Origin: Chitinophagales bacterium
GTDB taxonomy: Bacteria > Bacteroidota > Bacteroidia > Chitinophagales > Chitinophagaceae
NCBI GenBank assembly: GCA_017303415.1
Contig: JAFLBJ010000001.1
Coordinates: 1,550,001-1,614,000 of the forward strand
Reading direction: 5' to 3'
Length of the DNA stretch: 64,000 nt
A model generated the notes under the pieces. It had not been told where the DNA came from. It did not search any database and saw only the letters and a list, made by a program, of their open reading frames with translations. A program made the translations under genes and the position numbers. Of the stretch, positions 28,112-36,306 are shown one piece after another; position 1 is the stretch's first letter, and each line of letters opens with the position of its first letter.

Positions 28112-28930
28112 ATGAGATCATTTTTGGCCATCATATTGCTCGCTTTAACGATCACCGGTTGCAAGGGGATCAATAAAGTGCTTAAAAACCCCGACCCGGA
28201 ATACAAACTGCGGGTGGCAGAGAAGTATTACGTACAAAAGAAGTACACTTTTGCCCAGATGCTTTTTGAAGATGTGCTCCCCATCTATAACGGCCGGCCA
28301 GAATTTGAAGATATCTATTACAAATTCGCCTATTGCGCTTATTATCAGAATGATTTCCTGAGCGCAGATTATAATTTCAAGAAGTTTCTCGAGATATTCC
28401 CCAATAGCAAAAGGGCGGAAGAGATCGATTATATGCGGGCGTATTGTTTCTATCGCCAATCTCCCAAGGTTGGACTGGATCAGACCAATACCCAGCGGAC
28501 GATCGGTATGATGCAGACCTTTATCAATACCCATCCCAATAGCCCCAAGAATGTGGAGGCCACCGGAATCATTGATATCTGCCGGAAAAAACTGGAGGAA
28601 AAGGACTTTAACAGCGCGGAACTTTACTACAATATCGGGCAGTTCCATGCCGCCGCCGTAGCCTTTACCACCCTGATCGAAGACTATCCCGAATCCCTTC
28701 GTACCGATGAGTATAAGTTGTTGGTCATCAAGTCTTATTTCAGGTATGCCGAACTGAGTATCGAAGAAAAGAAAAGAGAGCGGTTTGAAAAGGTAATTGA
28801 TGAAGTAAATGACTTTACAGACAGGTTTCCTGACAGTAAGCTTTTGAAGGAAGCCGAACGTTATATATCTTTATCCCAGCAAAACATCAAAAATTTATCC
28901 ATTCATGAGCAAACTAAGACGCCAGCTTAG
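28112..28930 (+). CDS. bamD: outer membrane assembly lipoprotein BamD
   Basis: This essential lipoprotein partner of BamA inserts beta-barrel proteins into the outer membrane. At 272 residues it has a lipobox ITGC (C17), then TPR-type helices across about 35-260 with the family segments AEKYYVQKKYTFAQMLFEDVLP and DDYNFKKFLEIFPNS-like repeats. It heads the bamD-rpoZ-coaBC cluster conserved in Bacteroidota. Its last 26 bases overlap rpoZ. Confidence 0.92.
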   Translation: MRSFLAIILLALTITGCKGINKVLKNPDPEYKLRVAEKYYVQKKYTFAQMLFEDVLPIYNGRPEFEDIYYKFAYCAYYQNDFLSADYNFKKFLEIFPNSKRAEEIDYMRAYCFYRQSPKVGLDQTNTQRTIGMMQTFINTHPNSPKNVEATGIIDICRKKLEEKDFNSAELYYNIGQFHAAAVAFTTLIEDYPESLRTDEYKLLVIKSYFRYAELSIEEKKRERFEKVIDEVNDFTDRFPDSKLLKEAERYISLSQQNIKNLSIHEQTKTPA

Positions 28931-29246
28931 CTTAGGCATTACGAACAACGTGGAAACCCGGAGCCTCGACGATCTTCGTCAGAAGACGGGTAACCTTTAT
29001 GAGTCGATCGCTGTGGTAGCCAAGCGGGCCAACCAGATCAATATTTCGCTCAAGGAGGAATTGCATAACAAACTCGAGGAGTTTGCCAGCCATACCGATA
29101 GCCTCGAGGAGATCCACGAAAACAAAGAACAGATCGAAATCTCCCGTGCCTACGAGCGTATGCCCAACCCGGCCCTGCTCGCTACACAGGAATTCATGGA
29201 AGACAAAGTGTACTTCCGGAAGAACGAAGACGATCTGTTTAGTTAA
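28905..29246 (+). CDS. rpoZ: DNA-directed RNA polymerase omega-like subunit
   Basis: This small (113-residue) RNA polymerase subunit is of the Bacteroidota omega/Rpb6-like form. It has the NVETRSLDDLRQKTGNLYESI opening, a central GNLYESIAVVAKRANQI helix, and a C-terminal MPNPALLATQEFMEDKVYF segment. The start lies inside the end of bamD with a 26-base overlap, so translation is probably coupled. The position between bamD and coaBC is the usual one in the phylum. Confidence 0.88.
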   Translation: MSKLRRQLSLGITNNVETRSLDDLRQKTGNLYESIAVVAKRANQINISLKEELHNKLEEFASHTDSLEEIHENKEQIEISRAYERMPNPALLATQEFMEDKVYFRKNEDDLFS

Positions 29247-29272
29247 TTGCAATAGGTACAAACCCTTTTTTT

Positions 29273-29341
29273 CGAAGTCCGGGGTCCGGGGTCAGAAGTC
29301 AGGCATTACCCTTTCTTCGGACCTCAGACCTCGGACTTCGG
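29273..29341. repeat. inverted repeat of GGTCCGG-type words
   Basis: CGAAGTCCGGGGTCCGGGGTC on the left pairs imperfectly with GACCTCAGACCTCGGACTTCG on the right. The block lies between rpoZ and coaBC, inside what is otherwise a tight operon. Confidence 0.75.
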
Positions 29342-29365
29342 ACGTAATAAACTTCTGGTGACAAT

Positions 29366-30559
29366 ATGAACCTCTCTGGAAAAAAGATCCTCCTGGGCAT
29401 TACCGGTTCCATCGCCGCCTATAAAGCGATCTATCTGGTGCGGTTACTGGTGAAAGCCGGTGCTGAAGTTAAAGTGGTCATGACCCCCGCCGCCCGTGAT
29501 TTTGTTTCTCCGCTCACCCTGTCCACCCTTTCACATCACCCCGTACATATTGACCTCTTTCAGGAAAATGAATGGGCCAATCATGTCCAATTGGGTCGCT
29601 GGGCAGATGTAATGGTGATCGCTCCTTTAAGTGTGAATACGCTTTCCAAAATGGCCCAGGGCCAATGCGATAACCTTTTACTCGCCACCTGGCTCTCTGC
29701 CACCTGCCCGGTTGTACTGGCCCCCGCCATGGATGAGGATATGTGGCACCATCCGTTTACCCAACAAAATCTGCAAAAACTTATTTCCATAGGCCATAAG
29801 GTCATTCCGGTTGAAAAAGGGGAACTGGCCAGCGGACTGGTTGGTGAAGGGCGAATGGCCGAACCGGAAACCATCTTCTCCTTTATTCAGGAGCATTTTT
29901 TTTTCCGGGAAGAATTAAAAGGCCGCAAGGCCATCGTAACCGCCGGGCCCACCTATGAATCGCTCGACCCCGTACGTTTTATTGGCAATCATTCCTCTGG
30001 TAAAATGGGCGTGGAGATCGCCAAAGCCCTTTATGCCCGTGGCGCCGCTGTCACCCTCGTATTAGGCCCCTCGGCCCAACCCAACCCATCAGGAATCGAA
30101 ACGATCCGCGTACATTCTGCCCAACAAATGTTTGAGGCCGTCAGCGACCGGTTCGATCAGACCGATATTGCTGTTATGTCCGCTGCAGTGGCCGATTATA
30201 CCCCGGTGAATACCGCAGCGGAGAAAATAAAAAAAACCGGTGACCGTTTAGTATTGGAACTACAGAAAACACCCGATATCCTGCGAACCATGGGCGAACG
30301 AAAAAAGAACCAGGTGCTGATCGGGTTTGCCCTCGAAACCACTAACGAAAGAGAATATGCCCTGGAAAAACTCAGGTCAAAAAATGCCGATATGATCGTG
30401 CTGAATTCTTTGCGTGATGAAGGGGCCGGATTTGGAAAGGATACCAATAAGGTGACCTTGTTTGATAAAAGTGGTAAAGAGTTTGATCTTGCCTTGCAGT
30501 CCAAACAACAGGTTGCCCATCAAATTGTCGATACACTTATAAGCATTTATTATGCGTAA
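29366..30559 (+). CDS. coaBC: bifunctional phosphopantothenoylcysteine decarboxylase / phosphopantothenate-cysteine ligase
   Basis: This enzyme carries out two steps of coenzyme A synthesis. At 397 residues it has an N-terminal flavoprotein (CoaC) domain with LGITGSIAAYK (10-20), catalytic H73 in ANHVQLGRWAD, and PAMDEDMW (120-127). The C-terminal CoaB domain has TAGPTYESLDPVRFIGNHSSGKMG near 190-215 and the KIKK CTP-site region. The next gene overlaps it by 8 bases. Confidence 0.97.
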   Translation: MNLSGKKILLGITGSIAAYKAIYLVRLLVKAGAEVKVVMTPAARDFVSPLTLSTLSHHPVHIDLFQENEWANHVQLGRWADVMVIAPLSVNTLSKMAQGQCDNLLLATWLSATCPVVLAPAMDEDMWHHPFTQQNLQKLISIGHKVIPVEKGELASGLVGEGRMAEPETIFSFIQEHFFFREELKGRKAIVTAGPTYESLDPVRFIGNHSSGKMGVEIAKALYARGAAVTLVLGPSAQPNPSGIETIRVHSAQQMFEAVSDRFDQTDIAVMSAAVADYTPVNTAAEKIKKTGDRLVLELQKTPDILRTMGERKKNQVLIGFALETTNEREYALEKLRSKNADMIVLNSLRDEGAGFGKDTNKVTLFDKSGKEFDLALQSKQQVAHQIVDTLISIYYA

Positions 30560-31463
30560 AATAATCTTCCTCTTTTTTTTGATCACTGCACTTCAGGCAC
30601 AAAGCCAGGAGATCAGGGCCAAGGTAACGGTCCTGTCCAACCGGATCAGTACCCAGGTGGATAAGAAGATATTTACAACGCTGCAAGGGGCACTTACCAA
30701 TTTTATCAACAGCCGGAAATGGACAACGGATAATTTTCAGGCACAGGAGCGGATCGAGTGTAGTTTTCTGATCAATCTCGATAAAGTGCTTTCGCCAAAC
30801 GTTTACAGCGCCTCGTTGACCATACAGGCGGCCAGGCCGGTCTATAAGACCACTTATATTTCGCCATTGGTCAATTTTCAGGATGACAATTTTGCCTTTA
30901 AATACCAGGAATTTCAACCGGTGGAATTCAATGAGAACCGTGTGCAGGGTACAGATCCTTATGTATCAAATCTGACAGCCGTACTGGCTTATTGGATCAA
31001 TATCATTCTGGGGATGGATTATGATTCTTTCTCTCCGCGGGGAGGAGAAATCTATTTTCAAAAAGCACAGAATATTGTCAACAACGCGCCTGAATCCGGC
31101 GATATCTCCGGCTGGAAGAATTATGAAAGTCTCCGCAACCGGTATTGGCTCGCGGAGAACCTCAACAATAACCGGTTTGCCCTGATCCACGATGCACTCT
31201 ATACGTATTTTCGCACCGGGCTCGATATGTTTTACGATCAGGAAGAAGAAGGACGTACCGGGGTCTTGAATTCCCTGAACTACCTTCAAACTGTTCAGTC
31301 AGAGAACCCGGGTTCCATGATCCTGCAGTTCTTTTTCCAGGGCAGGAGTACCGAACTGATCCGGATCTTTTCAAAAGCTGATCAGGAATCAAAGGACCGG
31401 GCCAAAGCCCTGCTCGTTAAATTGGATGCTGCCAATAACCAGGCCTATAAGGAACTCAAATGA
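30552..31463 (+). CDS. DUF4835 exported protein (PorD-like, possible gliding/T9SS link)
   Basis: This 303-residue protein has a signal peptide (1-17, ending QAQSQ). It has the family layout: a VTVLSNRISTQVDKKIFTTL opening, FINSRKWT, an ERIECSF segment, and a central AYWINIILGMDYDSFSPRGG region. DUF4835 is restricted to Bacteroidota and commonly follows coaBC; some annotations call it PorD of the type IX secretion apparatus. It overlaps coaBC by 8 bases and the next gene by 4, so it is tightly cotranscribed. Confidence 0.85.
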   Translation: MRKIIFLFFLITALQAQSQEIRAKVTVLSNRISTQVDKKIFTTLQGALTNFINSRKWTTDNFQAQERIECSFLINLDKVLSPNVYSASLTIQAARPVYKTTYISPLVNFQDDNFAFKYQEFQPVEFNENRVQGTDPYVSNLTAVLAYWINIILGMDYDSFSPRGGEIYFQKAQNIVNNAPESGDISGWKNYESLRNRYWLAENLNNNRFALIHDALYTYFRTGLDMFYDQEEEGRTGVLNSLNYLQTVQSENPGSMILQFFFQGRSTELIRIFSKADQESKDRAKALLVKLDAANNQAYKELK

Positions 31464-31927
31464 AGCCTCTTTTTTTATTATTCATAACGATACTGACCGG
31501 ATTAGGCGCTTGTGTGAATAAAGACAAGCTACCGGATGATATTCTTTCACAAGAGAAGATGAAACTGGTGCTATGGGACCTGGCCCGATCGGATCAGTTT
31601 GTCACGGATTTTGTCAGCAAGGATTCTAACCTGAACAAAAAACAGGAAAGCCTCAGACTATATGAAGAGGTTTTTGCCCTTCACCAGATAAAGCGTGAGG
31701 AATTCAGGAAAAGCCTGGATTATTACCGAATGCACCCCGACCTGCTCAGAGTGGTGATGGATTCGCTGAATACCATGGCCAGACGCAAGGAGCAGGAGGC
31801 CTATAAAATAGAAGAAGATACAACCACCAAACCTGCCACCTCACCAGTTCCGGACAGTACCCGGTTTCGCACCAAATCCATTCGAAAGAAACTCGACAGC
31901 CTGAGTTTACCCATTCAGCCACAATAG
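31460..31927 (+). CDS. DUF4296 lipoprotein
   Basis: This 155-residue lipoprotein has lipobox LGAC (C18). The domain starts with the family hallmark LPDDILSQEKMKLVLWDLARSD and a helical middle (residues 30-110). A Pro/Ser/Thr-rich tail with TTKPATSPVPDST follows. Its ATGA overlaps the preceding stop. The function is unknown; the family is confined to Bacteroidota. Confidence 0.85.
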   Translation: MKPLFLLFITILTGLGACVNKDKLPDDILSQEKMKLVLWDLARSDQFVTDFVSKDSNLNKKQESLRLYEEVFALHQIKREEFRKSLDYYRMHPDLLRVVMDSLNTMARRKEQEAYKIEEDTTTKPATSPVPDSTRFRTKSIRKKLDSLSLPIQPQ

Positions 31928-31951
31928 GCCCTTTATTTGCCCGAATCCGGA

Positions 31952-31959
31952 TAAATTTG
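31952..31959 (+). promoter_or_regulatory. candidate -7 element for the CoA transferase pair
   Basis: TAAATTTG matches TAnnTTTG exactly, 16 bases before the subunit A start. A TTTG lies upstream but at only 13-base spacing, so the assignment is weak. Confidence 0.4.
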
Positions 31960-31975
31960 CACAAACGATTGTTGT

Positions 31976-32683
31976 ATGAATAAAACAGTGTCGGGTGCGG
32001 CCGAAGCCATTCGCGATATCCCCGATGGCGCGGTGATCATGCTGGGCGGTTTTGGGCTTTGTGGCATCCCTGAAAATTGCATCGGGGCCCTTGTACAAAA
32101 AGGGGTAAAGGAATTGACCTGTATCTCCAACAATGCCGGTGTGGATGATTTTGGTATCGGGCTCATGCTGCGTACCCGGCAGGTGAAAAAGATGATCTCT
32201 TCGTATGTGGGGGAGAATGCAGAGTTTGAACGCCAGTTGCTCAGTGGAGAACTCGAGGTGGAACTCATTCCGCAAGGCACACTGGCTACCCGTTGTCTCG
32301 CCGCTGGTTATGGCATGCCTGCCGTATTCACTCCTGCCGGTGCAGGGACGGAAGTTGCCGCAGGGAAAGAGACAAGAGTGTTTAACGGAAAAGAATACCT
32401 GCTTGAATACGCTTTTGAGGCCGATTTCGCGCTCGTTAAGGCCTGGAAAGGAGATACCCATGGTAATCTGATCTTTCATGAAACAGCCCGAAATTTCAAC
32501 CCTTTAATGGCCATGGCCGGAAAGATCACAATTGCCGAAGTGGAAGAACTCGTCCCGGCCGGCCAACTCGACCCTGATCAGATCCATACCCCCGGAATTT
32601 ATGTACAACGCATTTTCCAGGGAACCCAATACGAAAAAAGGATCGAACAGCGAACGATACGTAAGCAGGAAGCCAAGAGCTAA
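31976..32683 (+). CDS. scoA: 3-oxoacid CoA-transferase subunit A
   Basis: This subunit belongs to an enzyme that moves CoA between succinate and acetoacetate (ketone-body or branched-chain metabolism). At 235 residues it has the glycine-rich [15 protein letters not shown] (22-36), the ISNNAG segment, and the [24 protein letters not shown] core. The partner subunit B follows after an 85-base gap that contains only simple repeats. Acetate or butyrate specificity cannot be excluded. Confidence 0.93.
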   Translation: MNKTVSGAAEAIRDIPDGAVIMLGGFGLCGIPENCIGALVQKGVKELTCISNNAGVDDFGIGLMLRTRQVKKMISSYVGENAEFERQLLSGELEVELIPQGTLATRCLAAGYGMPAVFTPAGAGTEVAAGKETRVFNGKEYLLEYAFEADFALVKAWKGDTHGNLIFHETARNFNPLMAMAGKITIAEVEELVPAGQLDPDQIHTPGIYVQRIFQGTQYEKRIEQRTIRKQEAKS

Positions 32684-32696
32684 TAGCCAATAGCTT

Positions 32697-32765
32697 CTCA
32701 CGCCTCACGCCTCACGTCTCCCGTCTCACGAATCACTATTCACTATTCACCATTTACCATTCACG
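32697..32765. repeat. CTCACGC / ATTCACT iterated-word spacer
   Basis: Tandem near-copies of CTCACGC, CTCACGT and CTCCCGT are followed by ATTCACT and ATTCACC variants. They fill the gap between scoA and scoB. No coding content is seen. Confidence 0.8.
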
Positions 32766-32768
32766 ACC

Positions 32769-33428
32769 ATGCCCCTCACCAAAGAACAAATCGCCCAACG
32801 CATTGCCCGCGAACTCCGGAATGGATATTATGTCAATCTGGGAATTGGTATCCCCACCCTGGTAGCGAATTATATTCCTGCCGGAGTGGAAGTTGTCCTG
32901 CAAAGTGAAAATGGATTATTGGGTATGGGCCCTTTTCCATTTGAAGGTGCGGAGGACCCTGACCTGATCAATGCGGGCAAGCAGACCATAACCACCGTTC
33001 CGGGTTCCAGCTTTTTTGACTCGGCCATGAGCTTTGGAATGATCCGGGCAGGTAAAGTAGATCTGACCGTGTTGGGTGCGATGGAAGTGAGCGACCAGGG
33101 GGATATAGCCAACTGGAAGATCCCTGGCAAGATGGTAAAGGGGATGGGTGGGGCCATGGACCTGGTAGCCAGTGCCCGCAACATCATCGTGGCCATGATG
33201 CATACCAATCCAAAAGGAGAATCCAAACTTCTACCTCAATGTCAATTGCCATTGACCGGCGTAAAATGTGTGCGAAAAGTCGTCAGCGACCTGGCGGTGC
33301 TTGATATCACCCCGGATGGTTTTCGGTTACTGGAAAGGGCGCCGGGTGTATCTGTAGAAGAAATAAAGTCGAAGACTGCCGGACGTTTGATTATAGAAGG
33401 GGAAATTCCCGAGATGACCTTCAGCTAA
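32769..33428 (+). CDS. scoB: 3-oxoacid CoA-transferase subunit B
   Basis: This is the catalytic subunit (219 residues), partnering the preceding gene. The active-site glutamate is E47 in SENGLLGMGP. The GYYVNLGIGIPTLVANY start and the LTGVKCVRKVVSDLAVLDI C-terminal segment are standard. The stop lies inside a hairpin shared with the convergent regulator gene. Confidence 0.94.
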   Translation: MPLTKEQIAQRIARELRNGYYVNLGIGIPTLVANYIPAGVEVVLQSENGLLGMGPFPFEGAEDPDLINAGKQTITTVPGSSFFDSAMSFGMIRAGKVDLTVLGAMEVSDQGDIANWKIPGKMVKGMGGAMDLVASARNIIVAMMHTNPKGESKLLPQCQLPLTGVKCVRKVVSDLAVLDITPDGFRLLERAPGVSVEEIKSKTAGRLIIEGEIPEMTFS

Positions 33429-33445
33429 AAGCTATTTGCTTTTAG
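33425..33445. terminator. short hairpin across two convergent stop codons
   Basis: CTAAAAGC and GCTTTTAG form a perfect 8-base stem with a TATTT loop, covering the stops of scoB and the response regulator. The T-run is short, so termination strength is uncertain. Confidence 0.5.
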
Positions 33446-34092
33446 TCCACCAGATTATTCTTCACTGCAAAGAAAACCAATCCCGCGGTATTCTTGCTTC
33501 CAAAGCGTTCCATCAGCCGGTCTTTGATGGCCTCTACGGTACGCGGACTGATCTCCATTTTCTGGGCAATTTCCTGGGCGGTGAATTCCATACAGATAAA
33601 ACGCAGTACATCCCGTTCCTTATCACTCAGGGTGATTTCATTATTGAGGGAGGGGATGACCTTATTGCGGGAATGGGAGCGTTTGAGCAGGATGCGGTTA
33701 ACGAAATTATTCAGGTAGTATCCTTTCTCATGAACATCCATGATGGCTTTTCGGATCTCCTGGGGTTCCGCGTTCTTGAGCAGATATCCATTGGCGCCAT
33801 TCTCCATCATGTGGTACACAAAGCGCTCGTCTTCGTACATGGTGAGAATGATGATGCGGATATGGGGGTATTGCTTGGAAACTATTTTGGTGGTTTCGAT
33901 CCCATCTTTCCCCGGCATTCGGAGGTCCATCAGGATTACATCTGGTTCAGATTCTTTCAGACCGGCCAGGAGGTCATCGCCGTGCTCTGCTTCCTGGACA
34001 AACCGGATATTTGTGTAGGGTCGCAGGGACAGGACCACTCCCTTTCGGAAGATCTTATGATCGTCTACAATGGCAACTTTGATGACATTCAT
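33442..34092 (-). CDS. NarL/FixJ-type response regulator (kinase partner adjacent)
   Basis: This two-component transcription factor has 216 residues from the ATG at 34092; an upstream ATG would add 18 residues lacking the family start. The REC domain has D10/D11 and phospho-acceptor D56 in ILMDLRMPGKDG. The C-terminal LuxR HTH carries TLSDKERDVLRFICMEFTAQEIA and SPRTVEAIKDRL. The cognate kinase is encoded just upstream (37 bases), so phosphorylation by that kinase is expected. Confidence 0.93.
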   Translation of the reverse strand: MNVIKVAIVDDHKIFRKGVVLSLRPYTNIRFVQEAEHGDDLLAGLKESEPDVILMDLRMPGKDGIETTKIVSKQYPHIRIIILTMYEDERFVYHMMENGANGYLLKNAEPQEIRKAIMDVHEKGYYLNNFVNRILLKRSHSRNKVIPSLNNEITLSDKERDVLRFICMEFTAQEIAQKMEISPRTVEAIKDRLMERFGSKNTAGLVFFAVKNNLVD

Positions 34093-34129
34093 TAGGAACA
34101 GTAAGTAAGCAAAAATAGGATTTTCCGGC

Positions 34130-34957
34130 TTACTGGTAAGGATCATCGCGAGGAACTTCGATGGTCACCTTATAATAGGTCTGGGAAATGTCTTTTTCAA
34201 AGTGGATATCCCCATGTAGTACCCGGAGACGGCTGCTGATATTCTTTAATCCCAACCCGATATTGCTCTTATTCAGCTTCTCAAAGTCGGTTTGAACCAG
34301 TCCCCGTCCGTCGTGATGGATACGGAGGTAGAACTTGTCACCATGTATATTTTGGGTAAGGTGGATAAAACTCGAGCTTGAGTGTTTAAGGATATTGTTC
34401 ACCAGTTCCTGTACGATACGGAAGATGATGAGTTCTTTATCTCCTTTGAGCCGTTCGCGATAATCATGGAACCGGCTGCTGGCATTGATGGCCCCGGAGC
34501 CGCTGATCTTTTGGAAAAGGTCGTTGATGGCGGATTCCAATCCAAAATTCTTAAGGGTAGGGGGCATCAGGCTATGGCTGATATTTCGGATCAGCTGAAT
34601 GGTTTCATCAATGATCTGCCGGGCCTGGAAAATGGATTGCAGCTGACTGGCCTTATCCTGGTTCACCAGGTTTTCATTGAGGTATAAGCGGGCTGTGGCG
34701 AGGAGCGGACCGGCATCATCGTGCAGATCGGCGGCCAGGCGTTGGCGTTCTTCCTCTTGCATGCGTATGGAGGCACTCAGCATCATCTTTTGCTGATCGA
34801 TCTCCATCTGCTGTAATTTCTGCTGGTATTTCAACACCCTACGCTGGTGCTGGATGATAAAGAAGACCAGGCCGATCACCAGGATCAATATCCCCAGGGT
34901 ACCAAAAAGCACAATTTTGGATACACTGATATTGTTGGGGGCTTGGAGAAAAAACAT
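34130..34957 (-). CDS. membrane sensor histidine kinase, HisKA_3 type
   Basis: This 275-residue kinase has one membrane helix (about 15-35), a coiled-coil linker (36-70), then the dimerisation/phosphoacceptor domain with H79 in AADLHDDAGPLL. The HATPase domain has ELVNNILKHS (N box) and GLGLKNISSRLRVLHG (G box). There is almost no periplasmic portion, so it must sense through a membrane partner or the cytoplasm. The multi-helix membrane protein encoded 19 bases upstream is the natural candidate. It phosphorylates the downstream NarL-type regulator by inference. Confidence 0.92.
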   Translation of the reverse strand: MFFLQAPNNISVSKIVLFGTLGILILVIGLVFFIIQHQRRVLKYQQKLQQMEIDQQKMMLSASIRMQEEERQRLAADLHDDAGPLLATARLYLNENLVNQDKASQLQSIFQARQIIDETIQLIRNISHSLMPPTLKNFGLESAINDLFQKISGSGAINASSRFHDYRERLKGDKELIIFRIVQELVNNILKHSSSSFIHLTQNIHGDKFYLRIHHDGRGLVQTDFEKLNKSNIGLGLKNISSRLRVLHGDIHFEKDISQTYYKVTIEVPRDDPYQ

Positions 34958-34976
34958 GTGGTGGTGGCTTATAGGG

Positions 34977-35651
34977 TTATTCCAGGTCTAGGAATGGGAT
35001 GTCTTTTTCTTTCCTCCCACTGCTTTTTTTGATTTGTTTTATTAATAGGAGCATGCTTATGCTTAGAAATATATTCTTCAATACATACAGCGTAAGCGGG
35101 ATACCCTCCAGTTTCTGCATTTCCAGATAGTATTCCGTGTACACCAGGTAAAACAGAAAAGTGCCGCAAATAAAGATGATCAAACCAATGATTCCCCAAA
35201 ACTTGTGGTCATAGTAGATCACCTTGTCAGTCTCCATTTGGAACTTTTCGTAAAAAACAAGTAACGCTAAAACAATCAGAATTATTGACTTGACACTGTT
35301 TATTATAGGGTCTAATTCGGTTATTACGAAGGCAGATAAGTAAATTATGAAGAATAGGACGAACGCAATTCCCGCAAATAGCACGATTTTCCGGAAAAGG
35401 GATCCATTAAAGGAAAAGTAGAAGATCGTTGAAAAGGCCAGGAATTCGCCAAAATAATTGACCGCGTCGAAATACTTATTTACATGGTGGGGGAAGGCGA
35501 GGTAATACCCAAAAATCAGCAAAGCATACACGGAAGCACCCGCTACCGCTTTGGCATAGTTTACATTCTTGGTAAGGGAAAGGTGATAGAGAAAGATCGC
35601 AAGCGGAATAAAACTCGATAGGTTAGCTATTAAAACAAAATTTTCTATCAT
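34977..35651 (-). CDS. multi-pass membrane protein, putative sensor partner of the kinase
   Basis: This is a 224-residue protein with about seven predicted hydrophobic helices spread through residues 5-210 and a short charged C-terminal tail (KKSSGRKEKDIPFLDLE). I do not recognise a named domain. The seven-helix layout resembles 7TM-type membrane sensors in a general way. It is first in a three-gene operon with the kinase and regulator, with a 19-base gap, so a sensing or signal-transmitting role is inferred from context. Confidence 0.7.
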   Translation of the reverse strand: MIENFVLIANLSSFIPLAIFLYHLSLTKNVNYAKAVAGASVYALLIFGYYLAFPHHVNKYFDAVNYFGEFLAFSTIFYFSFNGSLFRKIVLFAGIAFVLFFIIYLSAFVITELDPIINSVKSIILIVLALLVFYEKFQMETDKVIYYDHKFWGIIGLIIFICGTFLFYLVYTEYYLEMQKLEGIPLTLYVLKNIFLSISMLLLIKQIKKSSGRKEKDIPFLDLE

Positions 35652-35673
35652 TGGAATTGGTTGTTCATAATTC

Positions 35674-35704
35674 CAAAAATAGAAAATTTTAGCTAGTATG
35701 TCAA
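35674..35704 (-). promoter_or_regulatory. promoter of the membrane protein-kinase-regulator operon
   Basis: On the minus strand, TTGA (35704-35701), 19 bases, then TATTTTTG (35681-35674) matches the Bacteroidota consensus apart from the last base of the -33 box. It lies 23 bases before the first gene. Confidence 0.65.
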
Positions 35705-36306
35705 TCTAGACTTAGATGACGAACAAAAACAGAATGTGTAATACCCGGATCATGTTCTTTTAGTTTTAGTTTTAGAGCCTATTTTTCACTGCTAAAGTCC
35801 ACATATCCCTACCCAAATTCAACCGGGTCCCGGGCACTATCCCCGGTGCAATCGGGTAGAATGTAGTCCTGGCAATGGTTTCAGGCCGTTTTAGGGGTTA
35901 ACTTTTAGTAGTAATATCAGGTAATAGTCCCACTGATTTTGCGTAAATTTACTATCGTAAAAGTCATAAAAAAACCTTGAAATTTTACGATCTCAAGGCG
36001 CTTATCAACAGCTGTGGATAATAAGAGGGGTTGGTGTTCAATGAATCAGGATCAAAAGTAGCCAATCGGGCTTTACGGAACAATAGAAGAACTGCTCGAT
36101 TTGGGAGGGAAATTCTTATTTCGGGCATCGTAGATTCCCTGGAATACCTTCGGAAAACTACGAGCAAGTTCTGGCGGCAAAAATTCGGTCTTTTTGCCCC
36201 TCTTTTAGGTAAATGCCTGATATACACGATTATATTATCAGGAAAATACGTTACTTTCGTCGGGCTCGTTTAAAAACCCATTCGATTCACAGGAAACCAG
36301 TTATCC
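35705..36306. other. 600-base gap with nested inverted repeats and a DnaA-box-like pair
   Basis: No credible gene is seen; two roughly 80-codon ORFs overlap on opposite strands without family features. Structure includes the palindrome GTAAATTTAC (35943-35952) and ATCGTAAAA with TTTTACGAT (35954-35991). Interleaved with these are CCTTGA and TCAAGG (35975-35998). TTATCAACA and TGTGGATAA (36002-36021) form a near-perfect 20-base palindrome resembling two facing DnaA boxes. TACTTTCG at 36252-36259 is a weak -7 candidate for the next gene. Confidence 0.6.

Noticed and set aside
36002..36021. Firm call of the chromosome origin
   Set aside because: Only one pair of DnaA-box-like words is present, with no dnaA or other origin genes nearby, and skew cannot be computed here.
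35985..36273. Two overlapping ORFs of about 80 codons on opposite strands
   Set aside because: No family features and no promoter, and the ORFs overlap inverted repeats; most likely chance frames.
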